From Leifsonia sp. SCN 70-46 (lineage in GTDB: Bacteria > Actinomycetota > Actinomycetes > Actinomycetales > Microbacteriaceae): a stretch of DNA of 64,000 bases. The DNA lies in NCBI GenBank assembly GCA_001725325.1, contig MEFY01000001.1, forward strand, positions 186,001 to 250,000, given 5' to 3'. A program made the translations under genes and the position numbers. Below the pieces are notes generated by a model. That model did not search any database, had not been told where the DNA came from, and saw only the letters and a list, made by a program, of their open reading frames with translations. Positions 9,412-20,817 of this stretch are shown piece by piece (position 1 is the first letter of the stretch; the number at the start of each line of letters is the position of its first letter).

Positions 9412-9912
9412 ATGCAGACGGCACAGCTTCCCGAGTTCCTGACCCGCATCGACTCCCCGATCGGCCGCATCGAGGTCACGAGCGATGGGGAGTCGGTCAC
9501 CTCCCTCTCCATCGAGCGCGACGGCACCCTGCCGCTCGACGGCATCCCCGAGCGCTCGAACCCCGTGCTCGACCGTGCCGTGGTGCAGCTGCGCGAGTAC
9601 TTCGCGGGCACCCGCACCGACTTCGACCTCCCCGTCTCGCTCGTGGGCACCGAGTTCCAGAAGGCGGTCTGGGGCGAGCTCGCGACGCTCCCGTTCGGCG
9701 GGGTCGTCTCCTACGGCGACATCGGCCAGGCCACGGGCCGCGCGACGGCGGGCCGCGCCGTGGGTGGCGCGGTCGGCGCCAACCCGATCCCCATCATCGT
9801 GCCGTGCCACCGGGTGCTCGCGTCCGACGGGCGCATCACGGGCTACAGCGGCGGCAACGGCATCCCCACCAAGGTGTGGCTGCTCGACCACGAGGGCATC
9901 GCGCACCGATGA
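9412..9912 (+). CDS. ogt: methylated-DNA-protein-cysteine methyltransferase
   Basis: 166 aa. The active-site IIVPCHRVL contains the acceptor cysteine that removes alkyl groups from O6-alkylguanine in a suicide reaction. The upstream FGGVVSYGDIGQATGR is the helix-turn-helix that inserts into DNA, and the C-terminal YSGGNGIPTKVWLLDHE is conserved. No Ada-type N-terminal zinc or AraC domain is present, so this is the constitutive Ogt/MGMT form. It overlaps the next gene, a 3-methyladenine glycosylase, by ATGA, forming a two-gene alkylation-repair operon from a leaderless promoter. Confidence 0.95.
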   Translation: MQTAQLPEFLTRIDSPIGRIEVTSDGESVTSLSIERDGTLPLDGIPERSNPVLDRAVVQLREYFAGTRTDFDLPVSLVGTEFQKAVWGELATLPFGGVVSYGDIGQATGRATAGRAVGGAVGANPIPIIVPCHRVLASDGRITGYSGGNGIPTKVWLLDHEGIAHR

Positions 9913-10487
9913 GCGATGTGCTGGTGGGGCCCGACGGCCGCGCGCGCTGCCGCTGGGTGGGCAGCGACGCCGAGTACGCGCGGTACCACGACGAGGAGTG
10001 GGGCACCCCGCTGCACGGCGACCGCCCGCTGTTCGAGAAGATGTGCCTCGAGGGCTTCCAGGCCGGGCTCTCGTGGATCACGATCCTCCGCCGGCGGCCC
10101 GGGTTCCGCGAGGCGTTCCACGACTTCGACCCCGGGGCGATCGCGCGGTTCACCGACGACGACGTCGAGCGGCTCATGCTCGACGGGCGCATCATCCGCA
10201 ACCGCGCCAAGATCCTCGCGACCATCGGCAACGCGCGCGCGACGCTCGAGCTCACGGCGGACGCTCCCGGTGCGCTCGACGAGCTCATGTGGAGCTTCGC
10301 GCCCGCCGAGCACACGAGCCCCGAGACGTTCGGCGAGGTGCCCGCGGTCACGCCCGAGTCGACCGCGATGAGCAAGGCCCTCAAGGCGCGCGGCTACCGC
10401 TTCGTGGGGCCGACCACGATGTACGCGCTCATGCAGTCGTCGGGCATGGTCGACGACCACGTGCGCGGCTGCTGGAGGGCCCGCTAG
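9909..10487 (+). CDS. tag: DNA-3-methyladenine glycosylase I
   Basis: 192 aa. RCRWVGSDAEYARYHDEEWG matches the TagI N-terminus with its conserved Trp and zinc-ligand Cys. FQAGLSWITILRRRPGFREAF and the C-terminal GYRFVGPTTMYALMQS complete the family pattern, and the final His and Cys (HVRGC) fit the zinc site. It excises 3-methyladenine in base-excision repair. The start overlaps the ogt stop (ATGA), so both alkylation-repair proteins come from one message. The stop shares CTAG with the convergent gene. Confidence 0.95.
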   Translation: MSDVLVGPDGRARCRWVGSDAEYARYHDEEWGTPLHGDRPLFEKMCLEGFQAGLSWITILRRRPGFREAFHDFDPGAIARFTDDDVERLMLDGRIIRNRAKILATIGNARATLELTADAPGALDELMWSFAPAEHTSPETFGEVPAVTPESTAMSKALKARGYRFVGPTTMYALMQSSGMVDDHVRGCWRAR

Positions 10488-10948
10488 GCCGCAGCGCTGC
10501 CGAATCCGGCGAGCGGGCGCGAGTAGCCCGCCTGCACGATGAGCTCGGGGTCGTACGTCTCCTGCGGGCGGGCGAGGAGGAACGCCCACACGAACGGCAG
10601 GAAGATGCCGAGCACGAGGAAGGCGGCATCCTTGCGGAACGCGATGCCCGTGCGCCACATGCCCACGTAGAGGAACACCGACGTGACGATCCCGGCGGAG
10701 GGCACGAGCGGCAGCAGCGCGAGCCAGCCCGGCTGGCCGCCGAGCTCCAGCCACTTCCACATCGAGTAGAACGGCACCCACCCGATCCACGGCTCGATGC
10801 CCACCTTCGCGAACAGCCGCGAGAGCGCTATCGACATGACGACGTAGTACGCGGCGGCGAAGAGCAGCGTCGCGGCGAGCACGATGATGTAGAGCACGAT
10901 GAGGAACGTCGCGATCGCGTAGCCGGCGTTCGGGTCGTAGTGGTCCAT
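10484..10948 (-). CDS. DUF5684-like multi-pass membrane protein
   Basis: 154 aa of unknown function. About four hydrophobic segments are visible, beginning with AIATFLIVLYIIVLAATLLF. The central FAKVGIEPWIGWVPFYSMWKW resembles the DUF5684 signature of small membrane proteins that sometimes accompany signal peptidases. A leaderless -10 (TAGGGT) lies 6 nt upstream, inside the 3' end of yaaA. No neighbour suggests a role. Confidence 0.8.
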   Translation of the reverse strand: MDHYDPNAGYAIATFLIVLYIIVLAATLLFAAAYYVVMSIALSRLFAKVGIEPWIGWVPFYSMWKWLELGGQPGWLALLPLVPSAGIVTSVFLYVGMWRTGIAFRKDAAFLVLGIFLPFVWAFLLARPQETYDPELIVQAGYSRPLAGFGSAAA

Positions 10949-10952
10949 GGCA

Positions 10953-11693
10953 TCACCCTATGACGAGGTCGATCTCCCCCGGCGCACCTTCGTCGAGGCG
11001 GATGCCCGCGCCCGAGGCCCACGCGACGAGCTCGTCGAGCGTGGAGTGGTCGATCCCCGCGGCGATGACGGCGCGCGTGAACTCCCCCTTGCCCTTCTTG
11101 TTGAAGTGGCTGAGCGCCGTGCGGCGGCCGCGGGCATCCTCGGAGACGACGCGCACGTACGTCGCGGTGGGCGGCGTGGGTCCGAGCGCCGTGTACGACT
11201 CGGAGCGCAGGTCGAGCACGAGCCCCTCCTGCTGCGCGAGCTCGGCGGTCACGGCATCGCGCCAGTGCCTGCGCAGCGACAGCCCCGGCAGGCGCGAGTC
11301 GTGCGACAGGCGGTACGCGGGGATGCGGTCGTCGGCCCGCAGCAGCCCGAAGAGCGCCGAGTGGATGACGACGTGCCGCGCGGCGAACGCGCGCTCCGCG
11401 TCCGACAGCGACTCCGCCTCGAGGCCGTCGTACAGCACGCCCGTGTACCGCTCGAGCGCGGGGAGCACGGGAGCTGTCGCGAGCGCGCGGTTCCTGTCGA
11501 CCTCGAAGCGCTGCGTGGGGCCGAGGGCGAGCGCGTCCATCGATCCGCGCACCGAGCGTGAGAGGGTGCGCAGGGCGGCGAGGGCGGCCTTGCGCTGCGG
11601 GGCGAGCCCCGGGAACGAGAGCGCGGCGAGGTCGAGGGGTGTGGCATCCCCGCCGTCGCGCTTGGTCTCCGACGGCGGGAGGACGAGCAGCAC
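10953..11693 (-). CDS. yaaA: peroxide stress protein YaaA (DUF328)
   Basis: 246 aa. The N-terminal LLVLPPSETKRDGGDA (variant of LSPAKTL in E. coli) and C-terminal LSHFNKKGKGEFTRAV are signatures of the YaaA/UPF0246 family, which limits free iron and DNA damage during peroxide stress in E. coli. GTG at 11693 is the start. A P-loop kinase gene lies 6 nt upstream on the same strand, so the two are probably cotranscribed. Confidence 0.92.
   Translation of the reverse strand: MLLVLPPSETKRDGGDATPLDLAALSFPGLAPQRKAALAALRTLSRSVRGSMDALALGPTQRFEVDRNRALATAPVLPALERYTGVLYDGLEAESLSDAERAFAARHVVIHSALFGLLRADDRIPAYRLSHDSRLPGLSLRRHWRDAVTAELAQQEGLVLDLRSESYTALGPTPPTATYVRVVSEDARGRRTALSHFNKKGKGEFTRAVIAAGIDHSTLDELVAWASGAGIRLDEGAPGEIDLVIG
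10955..10960 (-). promoter_or_regulatory. leaderless -10 box TAGGGT inside yaaA 3' end
   Basis: TAGGGT, then 6 nt, then ATG at 10948 on the minus strand. The hexamer overlaps the last codons of yaaA (ATA GGG TGA), so the promoter is embedded in the upstream gene. Confidence 0.5.
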
Positions 11694-11699
11694 GGGGCG

Positions 11700-12218
11700 T
11701 TACGACTCGAGGAAGGCGAGAGCCCGCTCGACGTTGACACCCAGGGGCTCGACGGAGTCGAGCGTGATCCGCGCGACGGCGGCGCTCGGGCCGGACCACT
11801 CCGCGTAGTCCTCGAGGCTCTGCTCGACGGCGTTCCACGTGAGCTCGAGGTGCGGCAGCGAGCGCTCGCGGTTCTCGATGCGCTGGCGGTGCAGATCGGC
11901 GTCGGAGCAGATGACCTCGATGAACTTGAGGGGCTCCTCGAGCGTCGCCGCGAGCGTCACCCACTGCTCGCGGGCGGGGTTGACCGCGTTCACGGCGTCG
12001 ACGAGCACGCTGCGGCCCGATTCGAGCAGCGTCGCGGCCTGCATCCTGCCGACGAGGTACGCCGCGAGGCCCGTGGGCTGGTCGCGGTCGATCCCCGCGC
12101 GGAGGATCGCCGACTCGATCGGGTCGATCGACACCACGGGCACGTTCAGGCGCCCGGAGAGCACCTGTCCGATCGTGGACTTGCCCGCGCCGGGGAGCCC
12201 GGCCATCGCGATGAGCAT
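11700..12218 (-). CDS. AAA/P-loop small-molecule kinase-like protein
   Basis: 172 aa. Walker A is MAGLPGAGKSTIG at the very N-terminus, with a Walker-B-like SVLVDAVN near residue 70 and an Arg-rich lid (HRQRIENRERSL). This layout is that of the Zeta-toxin/AAA_33/shikimate-kinase-like group of small P-loop kinases. The substrate cannot be inferred and no antitoxin gene is adjacent, so a toxin role is not supported. TAGCGT lies 7 nt before the ATG, overlapping the atpC stop codon, giving it an own leaderless promoter after the ATP synthase operon. Confidence 0.82.
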   Translation of the reverse strand: MLIAMAGLPGAGKSTIGQVLSGRLNVPVVSIDPIESAILRAGIDRDQPTGLAAYLVGRMQAATLLESGRSVLVDAVNAVNPAREQWVTLAATLEEPLKFIEVICSDADLHRQRIENRERSLPHLELTWNAVEQSLEDYAEWSGPSAAVARITLDSVEPLGVNVERALAFLES

Positions 12219-12225
12219 ACGAGTG

Positions 12226-12231
12226 ACGCTA
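12226..12231 (-). promoter_or_regulatory. leaderless -10 box TAGCGT overlapping atpC stop
   Basis: TAGCGT lies 7 nt before the ATG at 12218. Its first three bases are the TAG stop codon of atpC, so one TAG terminates translation and starts a promoter element. Confidence 0.5.
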
Positions 12232-12489
12232 GACGAGAGCTGCGTTGCGCGCCACGATCGTGACCGTGTCGTGCTCGACAGAGAGGAAGCCGTCCTCCGC
12301 GTTCGCGGTGATGACCTGCCCGTCGACGCCCGTCACGCGCACCTCGCCCGCGGCGAGGACGGCGAGGATCGGCTCGTGCCCGGGCAGGATGCCGATCTCG
12401 CCCTCCGTCGTGCGTGCGATGATCTGCTTCGCCTGGCCGACCCAGACCTCCTGGTCGGCCGAGACGACGCTGACCTTGAGCTCGGCCAT
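12229..12489 (-). CDS. atpC: F1 ATP synthase epsilon subunit
   Basis: 86 aa, the short actinobacterial epsilon lacking most of the C-terminal helical hairpin. The beta-sandwich with GEIGILPGHEPILAVL and VFL-type strands is the conserved domain that sits on the gamma subunit at the central stalk. ATG at 12489 follows the atpD stop by 2 nt. It is the last gene of the operon. Confidence 0.95.
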   Translation of the reverse strand: MAELKVSVVSADQEVWVGQAKQIIARTTEGEIGILPGHEPILAVLAAGEVRVTGVDGQVITANAEDGFLSVEHDTVTIVARNAALV

Positions 12490-12491
12490 CG

Positions 12492-14868
<2,377 letters not shown>

Positions 14869-14869
14869 G

Positions 14870-16507
14870 TCAGCGCTTGCCCTTGACGATCTTCTCCTGG
14901 TTGATGTCCTCGGCCTCGATCTGCTCGAACTTCTCGGAGCCGGGGCCGCTGAGCGACTTGCCGTCACCGGTCTGGAACTCGAGCTTGAACTTCTCGACCG
15001 CGGCGTCGAGCGCCTGGGTCGTGTCGTCGTCGAGGACGTTGGTCTCGCGCAGGGTGTCGAGCACCTTGGTGTTGCGGGCGAGGTAGTCGTGCAGCTCCGA
15101 CTCGAAGCGCAGCACATCCTCGACCGGCACCTCGTCGAGCTTGCCGTTCGTGCCGGCCCAGATCGAGACGACCTGCTTCTCGACGGGGAACGGCGAGTAC
15201 TGCGGCTGGCGCAGGAGCTCGGTGAGGCGAGCACCGCGGGCCAGCTGGCGGCGCGATGCGGCGTCGAGGTCGCTCGCGAACATCGCGAAGGCCTCGAGCG
15301 AGCGGTACTGGGCGAGCTCGAGCTTGAGCGTTCCCGAGACCTTCTTGATCGACTTGACCTGGGCGTCACCACCGACGCGCGAGACCGAGATGCCGACGTC
15401 GACAGCGGGGCGCTGGTTGGCGTTGAACAGGTCGGACTGCAGGAAGATCTGGCCGTCGGTGATCGAGATCACGTTGGTCGGGATGTACGCCGAGACGTCG
15501 TTGGCCTTGGTCTCGATGATGGGCAGACCCGTCATCGAGCCGGCGCCCAGCTCGTCGGAGAGCTTGGCGCAGCGCTCCAGGAGGCGGGAGTGCAGGTAGA
15601 ACACGTCGCCGGGGTAGGCCTCGCGTCCCGGCGGGCGGCGCAGCAGCAGCGACACGGCGCGGTAGGCCTCGGCCTGCTTCGACAGGTCGTCGAAGATGAT
15701 GAGGACGTGCTTGCCGTCGTACATCCAGTGCTGGCCGATGGCCGAGCCGGTGTAGGGGGCGAGGTACTTGAAGCCGGCCGGGTCGGACGCCGGAGCCGCC
15801 ACGATCGTGGTGTACTCCATGGCGCCCGCATCCTCGAGCGCGCCCTTCACGGCCGCGATCGTGGAGCCCTTCTGGCCGATGGCGACGTAGATGCAGCGCA
15901 CCTGCTTGGTGGTGTCGCCCGACTCCCAGTTGGCCTTCTGGTTGATGATCGTGTCGATCGCGATGGCCGTCTTGCCGGTCTGGCGGTCGCCGATGATGAG
16001 CTGGCGCTGGCCGCGGCCGATCGGGATCATGGCGTCGATGGCCTTGATGCCGGTCTGCATGGGCTCGTGGACGCTCTTGCGCTGCATGACGCCGGGGGCC
16101 TGGAGCTCGAGGGCGCGGCGCGTCTCGGACTTGATCTCGCCGAGGCCGTCGATGGGGGCGCCGAGCGGGTCGACGACGCGGCCGAGGAAGGCGTCGCCCA
16201 CGGGCACGGAGAGCACGTCGCCCGTGCGGGTGACCTCCTGGCCCTCCACGATGCCGGTGAACTCGCCCAGCACGATGGCGCCGATCTCGTCCTCGTCGAG
16301 GTTGAGCGCGAGGCCCGCGGTGCCGTCGCCGAAGCGCAGCAGCTCGTTGGCCATGACGCCCGGGAGGCCCTCGATGTGGGCGATGCCGTCGGACGCGTCG
16401 ACGACCGTGCCGACCTCGGTCTTCGAGGCCTTGCCGGGTTCGTACGCCTTGACGAAGTCCTTGAGCGCGTCGCGGATCTCGTCGGGGCTGATGGTGAGGT
16501 CTGCCAT
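14870..16507 (-). CDS. atpA: F1 ATP synthase alpha subunit
   Basis: 545 aa. The P-loop [14 protein letters not shown] and the alpha signature [20 protein letters not shown] are intact. The N-terminus [19 protein letters not shown] is the actinobacterial form. The subunit forms the non-catalytic nucleotide sites of F1 and contacts delta. A GGAA-rich leader (GGAATAGGAACAG) precedes the ATG. Confidence 0.98.
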   Translation of the reverse strand: MADLTISPDEIRDALKDFVKAYEPGKASKTEVGTVVDASDGIAHIEGLPGVMANELLRFGDGTAGLALNLDEDEIGAIVLGEFTGIVEGQEVTRTGDVLSVPVGDAFLGRVVDPLGAPIDGLGEIKSETRRALELQAPGVMQRKSVHEPMQTGIKAIDAMIPIGRGQRQLIIGDRQTGKTAIAIDTIINQKANWESGDTTKQVRCIYVAIGQKGSTIAAVKGALEDAGAMEYTTIVAAPASDPAGFKYLAPYTGSAIGQHWMYDGKHVLIIFDDLSKQAEAYRAVSLLLRRPPGREAYPGDVFYLHSRLLERCAKLSDELGAGSMTGLPIIETKANDVSAYIPTNVISITDGQIFLQSDLFNANQRPAVDVGISVSRVGGDAQVKSIKKVSGTLKLELAQYRSLEAFAMFASDLDAASRRQLARGARLTELLRQPQYSPFPVEKQVVSIWAGTNGKLDEVPVEDVLRFESELHDYLARNTKVLDTLRETNVLDDDTTQALDAAVEKFKLEFQTGDGKSLSGPGSEKFEQIEAEDINQEKIVKGKR

Positions 16508-16541
16508 TGTCTGTTCCTATTCCGTGGAATTCGTCAGCGCG

Positions 16542-17336
16542 CTACGAGGCGAGCTGGAGCCTGAGGTCGGTGATGCGGGTCGCGACACTGCCGTCGATGA
16601 CGTCGTCGCCGACCTGCACGCGCACGCCGCCGATGAGGGCGGGGTCGACGCGCAGGTGCAGCTGCAGCTCGCGGCCGTAGTTCTTCGAGAGGGCGTCGCC
16701 GAGGCGCTTGGCCTGCGCGGCGCTCAGCGGGGCCGCGGTCGTGACCGTCGCGATGGTGAGGCCCGCCTGGTCGGCGACGATGGATGCCGCGCCGCGCAGC
16801 AGCCCGCCGATGCGGCGGCCACGGGGCTGCTGCACGAGGTGGTCCACGATGGCGAGCGTCTGCGCGCTCGCCTTCTTGGTGAGGAGGGCGGTGACGAGCG
16901 CCGACTTGGCCTCGGCGGAGCCGAGCTTGCTGCTCACGGCGAGCTCGAGCTCGGCGTCGGACGACACGGCGTCGCCGAAGGCGAACAGCTCGGTCTCGAT
17001 CGACGTGCCCTTGGCCGCCGAACCCGCGACCGCGCGGATGCCGATCTCCTCGATGCCCGCGAGCAGGTCGTCGTGCGTCGACCAGCGCGCCGCGACGAGC
17101 ACGGAGAGCAGGTCGCGCGCGGCGGGGCCCGCCGAGGCGAAGACCTTGGCGATGACCGCGGTCTTAGCCTCGGGGTCGGCCGAGGGGTCGGCGAGAGCCG
17201 AACGCAGTGCCGGGGAGCCGCCGATGACGTGCGCGGCTGAGAACAGCTGCGTGCCGATCGTCAGACCGTCCTTGCCACCCTGCTTCGCGAGTGCCTCGCG
17301 CGCAGTGGCGAGCGCCTGGCTCGTTGCCGATCCCAT
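16542..17336 (-). CDS. atpH: F1 ATP synthase delta subunit
   Basis: 264 aa, longer than the 180 aa of E. coli delta as is usual in actinobacteria. The C-terminal [20 protein letters not shown] and [20 protein letters not shown] are the conserved OSCP/delta signature at the top of the peripheral stalk. Its ATG overlaps the atpF stop by 1 nt. Confidence 0.96.
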   Translation of the reverse strand: MGSATSQALATAREALAKQGGKDGLTIGTQLFSAAHVIGGSPALRSALADPSADPEAKTAVIAKVFASAGPAARDLLSVLVAARWSTHDDLLAGIEEIGIRAVAGSAAKGTSIETELFAFGDAVSSDAELELAVSSKLGSAEAKSALVTALLTKKASAQTLAIVDHLVQQPRGRRIGGLLRGAASIVADQAGLTIATVTTAAPLSAAQAKRLGDALSKNYGRELQLHLRVDPALIGGVRVQVGDDVIDGSVATRITDLRLQLAS

Positions 17337-17899
17337 TACTTCTTCGCCTTCGCCTTCTCGTCTGACTCGAGGTCGGCGAGGAACTTGTCGACGAGGGCGG
17401 ACGCCTTCTTGTCGTCGGACAGGCTCTGGCCGATCACGCCGGCGGCGAGGTCGATCGCGAGCGAGCCGACCTCGGAGCGCAGCGACACGAGGGCGGACTG
17501 GCGCTCTGCCTCGATGGTCGCCTGGGCGTTCGCGGTGATGCGGGCGGCCTCGACGGCAGCCTGCTCCTTGAGCTCGTTGCCGATCGCGACGGCGTCGGCG
17601 CGGGCCTGGTCGCGGATCTTCGCGGCCTCGGCACGGCCCTCGGCGAGCTGCGACTTGTACTGCTCGAGAGCAGCCGCGGCCTCCGCCTGGGCGATCTCGG
17701 CCTTCTTGATGCCGCCCTCGATCGCCTCGGCGCGCTCGTCGAGCGTCTTCTTGATCGCGGGAAGGAACTTCCAGAAGAAGAACGCGAGGATGATCGCGAA
17801 GCAGACCGCCGACCAGATGATGTCGTACGACGCCGGCAGCAGAGGGTTGATGACCTCTGTCGTGCCTTCCGGGTCAGCGGCGAGGAGGGTGCTGAGCAT
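17336..17899 (-). CDS. atpF: F0 ATP synthase b subunit
   Basis: 187 aa. One N-terminal transmembrane helix ([20 protein letters not shown], about residues 29-48) is followed by a long charged Ala/Glu-rich helix ([16 protein letters not shown] and beyond), the peripheral stalk. It dimerises and connects subunit a to delta/alpha. Confidence 0.96.
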   Translation of the reverse strand: MLSTLLAADPEGTTEVINPLLPASYDIIWSAVCFAIILAFFFWKFLPAIKKTLDERAEAIEGGIKKAEIAQAEAAAALEQYKSQLAEGRAEAAKIRDQARADAVAIGNELKEQAAVEAARITANAQATIEAERQSALVSLRSEVGSLAIDLAAGVIGQSLSDDKKASALVDKFLADLESDEKAKAKK

Positions 17900-17930
17900 C
17901 CCTGACTCCTTTATCGATAGGGGCGAGTCT

Positions 17931-18170
17931 TTAGGAGGGGAACGGGATGAACGCGACGGCGATCGCGATGAAGGCGAGCGCCTCCGTGAACGCGATGCCG
18001 AGGAACATGAGGCCCGTGAGGCGACCCTGCAGCTCGGGCTGGCGGGCGACCGACTCGACGGTCTTGCCGACGACGATGCCTACACCGATGGCGGGGCCGA
18101 TGGTCGCGATGCCGAAGGCGATCGGGGCGATGTGGCCGGTGAGCTCGGCGACGTTGGTGATGGGGTCCAC
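17931..18170 (-). CDS. atpE: F0 ATP synthase c subunit
   Basis: 79 aa, two transmembrane helices. The first has the Gly/Ala-rich packing repeat GIATIGPAIGVGIVVG; the loop ARQPE is the conserved polar loop; the second, FTEALAFIAIAVAF, carries the proton-binding glutamate. GTG at 18170 is chosen because GGAAGGAAA lies 8 nt upstream and the protein then begins MDPITNVAELTGHI; an open upstream extension lacks family similarity. Confidence 0.95.
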   Translation of the reverse strand: MDPITNVAELTGHIAPIAFGIATIGPAIGVGIVVGKTVESVARQPELQGRLTGLMFLGIAFTEALAFIAIAVAFIPFPS

Positions 18171-18231
18171 GAGGGATTTCCTTCCGTGATGTCTGAACTG
18201 GCGGCGGTTGCCGGGTTCGAGGTGTTGGTGA

Positions 18232-19059
18232 CTAGTGCTCGTCCACCAGCGCGAGCTGGATGTACGCGGCCGTGAGGAATGCAAAGACGTAGGCCTGCAG
18301 CACGGCGACGAGGATCTCGAAGACCGTGAAGATGAAGCCGAACGCGAGCGTTCCGATGCTCAGGAGGTTGAAGCCGCCGAAGGGGTTCAACGAGAGGAAG
18401 AACGCGGTCGCCGAGAAGCACAGCACGAGGAGCATGTGCCCGGCGATCATGTTCATGAGGAGTCGCAGGGTGAGCGTGACCGGGCGCAGCACGAAGGTCG
18501 AGACGAGCTCGATCGGCGTCACGATCAGGTAGAGGGGCTTCGGGACGCCCGAGGGGAAGAGCGACGACTTGAAGAAGCCGGCGCCGTGCCGCTTGATGCC
18601 CGCGTAGATGAAGGTCACGTACGAGACGACCGCGAGCACGAGCGGGAAGCCGATGACCGACGTTCCCGCGAGGTTGAGGCCCGGGATGATGCCGGCGATG
18701 TTCAGGAAGAGCACGCCGAAGAAGATCGCGGAGAGGAGCGGCAGGAACCGCTGGCCGTCTTTCACGCCCAGGTTGCCCTCGGCGATGTTGCTGCGCACGA
18801 AGCCCGTGGCGAACTCGATGATCGACTGGCCGCGGCCCGGGATGAGCTTCATGCGGCGCGTGCCCAGCCAGAACAGGAGGATGAGCAGGGCCGTCATCAG
18901 GAAGCGGATGAGGATGACGCGGTTGATCTCGAAGGGCGTGCCCTCGAAGAACAGCACCGGCGGGAAGAACTCCTCGAGCGAAGGCCCGTGGAACCCTGTG
19001 TCATCACCGCTTCCGTTGTCGGTGAGGAGGGTTACGAGGGTGAGAGCGTGGTGTAGCAG
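18232..19059 (-). CDS. atpB: F0 ATP synthase a subunit with apparent CTG start
   Basis: Subunit a, about 275 aa from this start. The second-half motifs (helix with the essential Arg in PVTLTLRLLMNMIAGHM; FLTAAYIQLALVDEH at the end) are normal. The first standard start codon, GTG at 18957, would begin at LFFEGTPFEINRV. The frame however stays open upstream and encodes GFHGPSLEEFFPPV, a segment typical of actinobacterial AtpB N-termini. No ATG, GTG or TTG occurs there. CTG at 19059 has GGAG 6 nt upstream and gives LLHHALTLVTLL as N-terminus, so I place the start there; CTG at 19071 or ATT nearby are alternatives. The promoter at 19124-19152 lies upstream of all of them. Confidence 0.85.
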   Translation of the reverse strand: MLHHALTLVTLLTDNGSGDDTGFHGPSLEEFFPPVLFFEGTPFEINRVILIRFLMTALLILLFWLGTRRMKLIPGRGQSIIEFATGFVRSNIAEGNLGVKDGQRFLPLLSAIFFGVLFLNIAGIIPGLNLAGTSVIGFPLVLAVVSYVTFIYAGIKRHGAGFFKSSLFPSGVPKPLYLIVTPIELVSTFVLRPVTLTLRLLMNMIAGHMLLVLCFSATAFFLSLNPFGGFNLLSIGTLAFGFIFTVFEILVAVLQAYVFAFLTAAYIQLALVDEH

Positions 19060-19123
19060 CGCTATCTCCAGAATCGGGGCACGTAGTTGTGCGGCGATGA
19101 AAAGTTGGGGGGCGTTCTCAGTA

Positions 19124-19152
19124 ACCCTATCAAACTTCTACGGGCCGTCGAA
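19124..19152 (-). promoter_or_regulatory. promoter of the atpB operon
   Basis: On the minus strand TTCGAC (19152-19147), a 17-nt spacer and TAGGGT (19129-19124) form a plausible sigma-70-type promoter in the 103-nt gap between the atpI-like gene and atpB. Transcription from about 19117 would give a leader of roughly 58 nt before the proposed CTG start. Confidence 0.5.
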
Positions 19153-19162
19153 TTCCTCTTTC

Positions 19163-19612
19163 TTAGGGGTGCTGCGCTCCGTCGTCACCGGGCAGCGCCA
19201 CGTCGCCCACGTACGGCACGCGCGCCCGCACGTACGCTACGACGTCCACGACGAGGCTCCCGATGACCGCCACGAGGATCGAGACGAACATCACCATGGG
19301 CTGCACGAACGGCTGGTCGCGCAGCAGCACGAGGATGACGATGAAGACGACGAACTTGAGCAGCCACACCCCGAGCACGATGCCGAAGAAGAGCGTGCTC
19401 GACACCTCGTCCTTCGAGACCCGCGCCGCGAGCACGATGCTCAGGGCCGTGAAGCCCATGAAGAGGGCGGTGAGGCCCGCGCCGATGAGGCCGCTCACGA
19501 GGCCCGGCCCGCCGGCGACGAGGTAGCCGACCACGGAGCCGGCTATCGCGATGGCGACGGTGAGGATGCCGCCGTAGACGATGGCGCGCGCGAGGATCGT
19601 CGCAGTCTTCAT
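19163..19612 (-). CDS. AtpI-like small membrane protein
   Basis: 149 aa with four hydrophobic helices (for example IVYGGILTVAIAIAGSVVGY at residues 11-30 and LKFVVFIVILVLL). Its position directly before atpB and its size and topology fit the actinobacterial ATP synthase protein I, an assembly helper for the c-ring, although sequence similarity to AtpI is weak by eye. ATG at 19612 overlaps the wecA-like gene by 4 nt. Confidence 0.8.
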   Translation of the reverse strand: MKTATILARAIVYGGILTVAIAIAGSVVGYLVAGGPGLVSGLIGAGLTALFMGFTALSIVLAARVSKDEVSSTLFFGIVLGVWLLKFVVFIVILVLLRDQPFVQPMVMFVSILVAVIGSLVVDVVAYVRARVPYVGDVALPGDDGAQHP

Positions 19613-20817
19613 GAGTGCTCCAGGGTCTCTTCTTCGGATGCGGCGTCGAGCCCGTCGAAGCGGGCGACGTCGGCGGGGGTCTCGGTGCCGGACTGGGCGA
19701 CGGCCTCGAGGGCCTTGCGCCTGCTGAGCGGCGAGAGGGTGATGATCGTGAGGATGACGAGCCCCGCCGCGATGAGCAGGGTCGCCATGTACCACGGCAT
19801 GAACATGTAGGCGAGGCATCCCAGGGAGACCACGAGGGTCCAGCCGTAGAAGATGAGCACGGCGTGCAGGTGCGAGTGGCCCATGTCGAGCAGGCGGTGG
19901 TGCAGGTGCTTGCGGTCGGCGGTGAAGGGCGACTTGCCCGCCCGCAGCCGGCGCGTGACCGCGAGGCCGAAGTCGAGCAGGGGCACGACGAGCACGGCGA
20001 ACGGCAGCAGGATGGGGATGAACCCGGGCACGAGCGACGCCGTGAACTGGTCGGGCCGCGTGACGAAGTCCGACGTGACCTGGCCCGTGACGAGGATGGC
20101 GGACGCCGCCATGAGCAGGCCCGTGAGCAGCGCGCCCGCGTCGCCCATGAACAGCTTCGCGGGGTGGAAGTTGACGGGCAGGAACCCGATGCACGCGCCG
20201 ATGAGCACGGCCGTCGTGAGCGAGGCGAGGTTGAAGTACTCCGTCTGGGCCTGCGCCTGCAGCAGGTAGGTGTAGACGAAGAACACGCCGTTCGCGATGA
20301 GGGCGACCCCTGCGACGAGCCCGTCGAGGCCGTCGATGAAGTTGATGGCGTTCATGACGAGCACGACCGCGAACACCGTGATGATGAGCGACACGTACGG
20401 CGAGACGATGGTCTGCCCGCCGATGGGCAGGGTCGAGACCTGGATGCCCTGCCACGCGATGAGGCCGGCGGCGATGATCTGGCCCGCGAGCTTGGTGAGC
20501 CAGTCGAGGTCCCAGATGTCGTCGGCCACGCCGATGAGCACGATGATGAGCGCGGCGCCCGCGAGGCCGAGCACCTTGCCGGGCTCGCTGAAGACGATCG
20601 CGAAGTCGGGCAGCAGCGATGCGACCCCGAAGGCGACGGCCATGCCGAGGAACATGGCCACTCCACCGAGGCGCGGGGTGGGGCGCGTGTGCACGTCGCG
20701 CTCGCGGATCTTCGGGTAGAGCCGGTAGCGCGAGCTCAGCTTCCACGTGACGACCGCGAGCCCGAAGGTCACCCCCGCCGAGATCGCCGTGACGAGGAGG
20801 TAGACGACTATGCGCAC
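19609..20817 (-). CDS. WecA/MraY-like undecaprenyl-P sugar-1-P transferase
   Basis: 402 aa, about eleven membrane helices. GVADDIWDLDWLTKLAGQ holds the Asp-Asp pair for magnesium, NAINFIDGLDGL the second catalytic aspartate, and RKHLHHRLLDMGHS the WecA-type histidine motif. It should transfer GlcNAc-1-phosphate to polyprenyl phosphate, starting a cell-wall polymer or arabinogalactan-like linker. GTG at 20817 is chosen; it overlaps the sua5 3' end by 10 nt, suggesting coupled translation. Linkage to sua5 and the atp operon is typical for actinobacteria. Confidence 0.93.
   Translation of the reverse strand: MRIVVYLLVTAISAGVTFGLAVVTWKLSSRYRLYPKIRERDVHTRPTPRLGGVAMFLGMAVAFGVASLLPDFAIVFSEPGKVLGLAGAALIIVLIGVADDIWDLDWLTKLAGQIIAAGLIAWQGIQVSTLPIGGQTIVSPYVSLIITVFAVVLVMNAINFIDGLDGLVAGVALIANGVFFVYTYLLQAQAQTEYFNLASLTTAVLIGACIGFLPVNFHPAKLFMGDAGALLTGLLMAASAILVTGQVTSDFVTRPDQFTASLVPGFIPILLPFAVLVVPLLDFGLAVTRRLRAGKSPFTADRKHLHHRLLDMGHSHLHAVLIFYGWTLVVSLGCLAYMFMPWYMATLLIAAGLVILTIITLSPLSRRKALEAVAQSGTETPADVARFDGLDAASEEETLEHS

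Noticed and set aside
11700-12218. Zeta-toxin-type kinase as half of a toxin-antitoxin pair
   Set aside because: No small antitoxin gene adjoins it and the sequence only shows a generic P-loop kinase.
18232-18957. atpB as a truncated pseudogene starting at GTG 18957
   Set aside because: The missing N-terminal segment is present in frame upstream with a ribosome-binding site, so the gene is intact with an unusual start.
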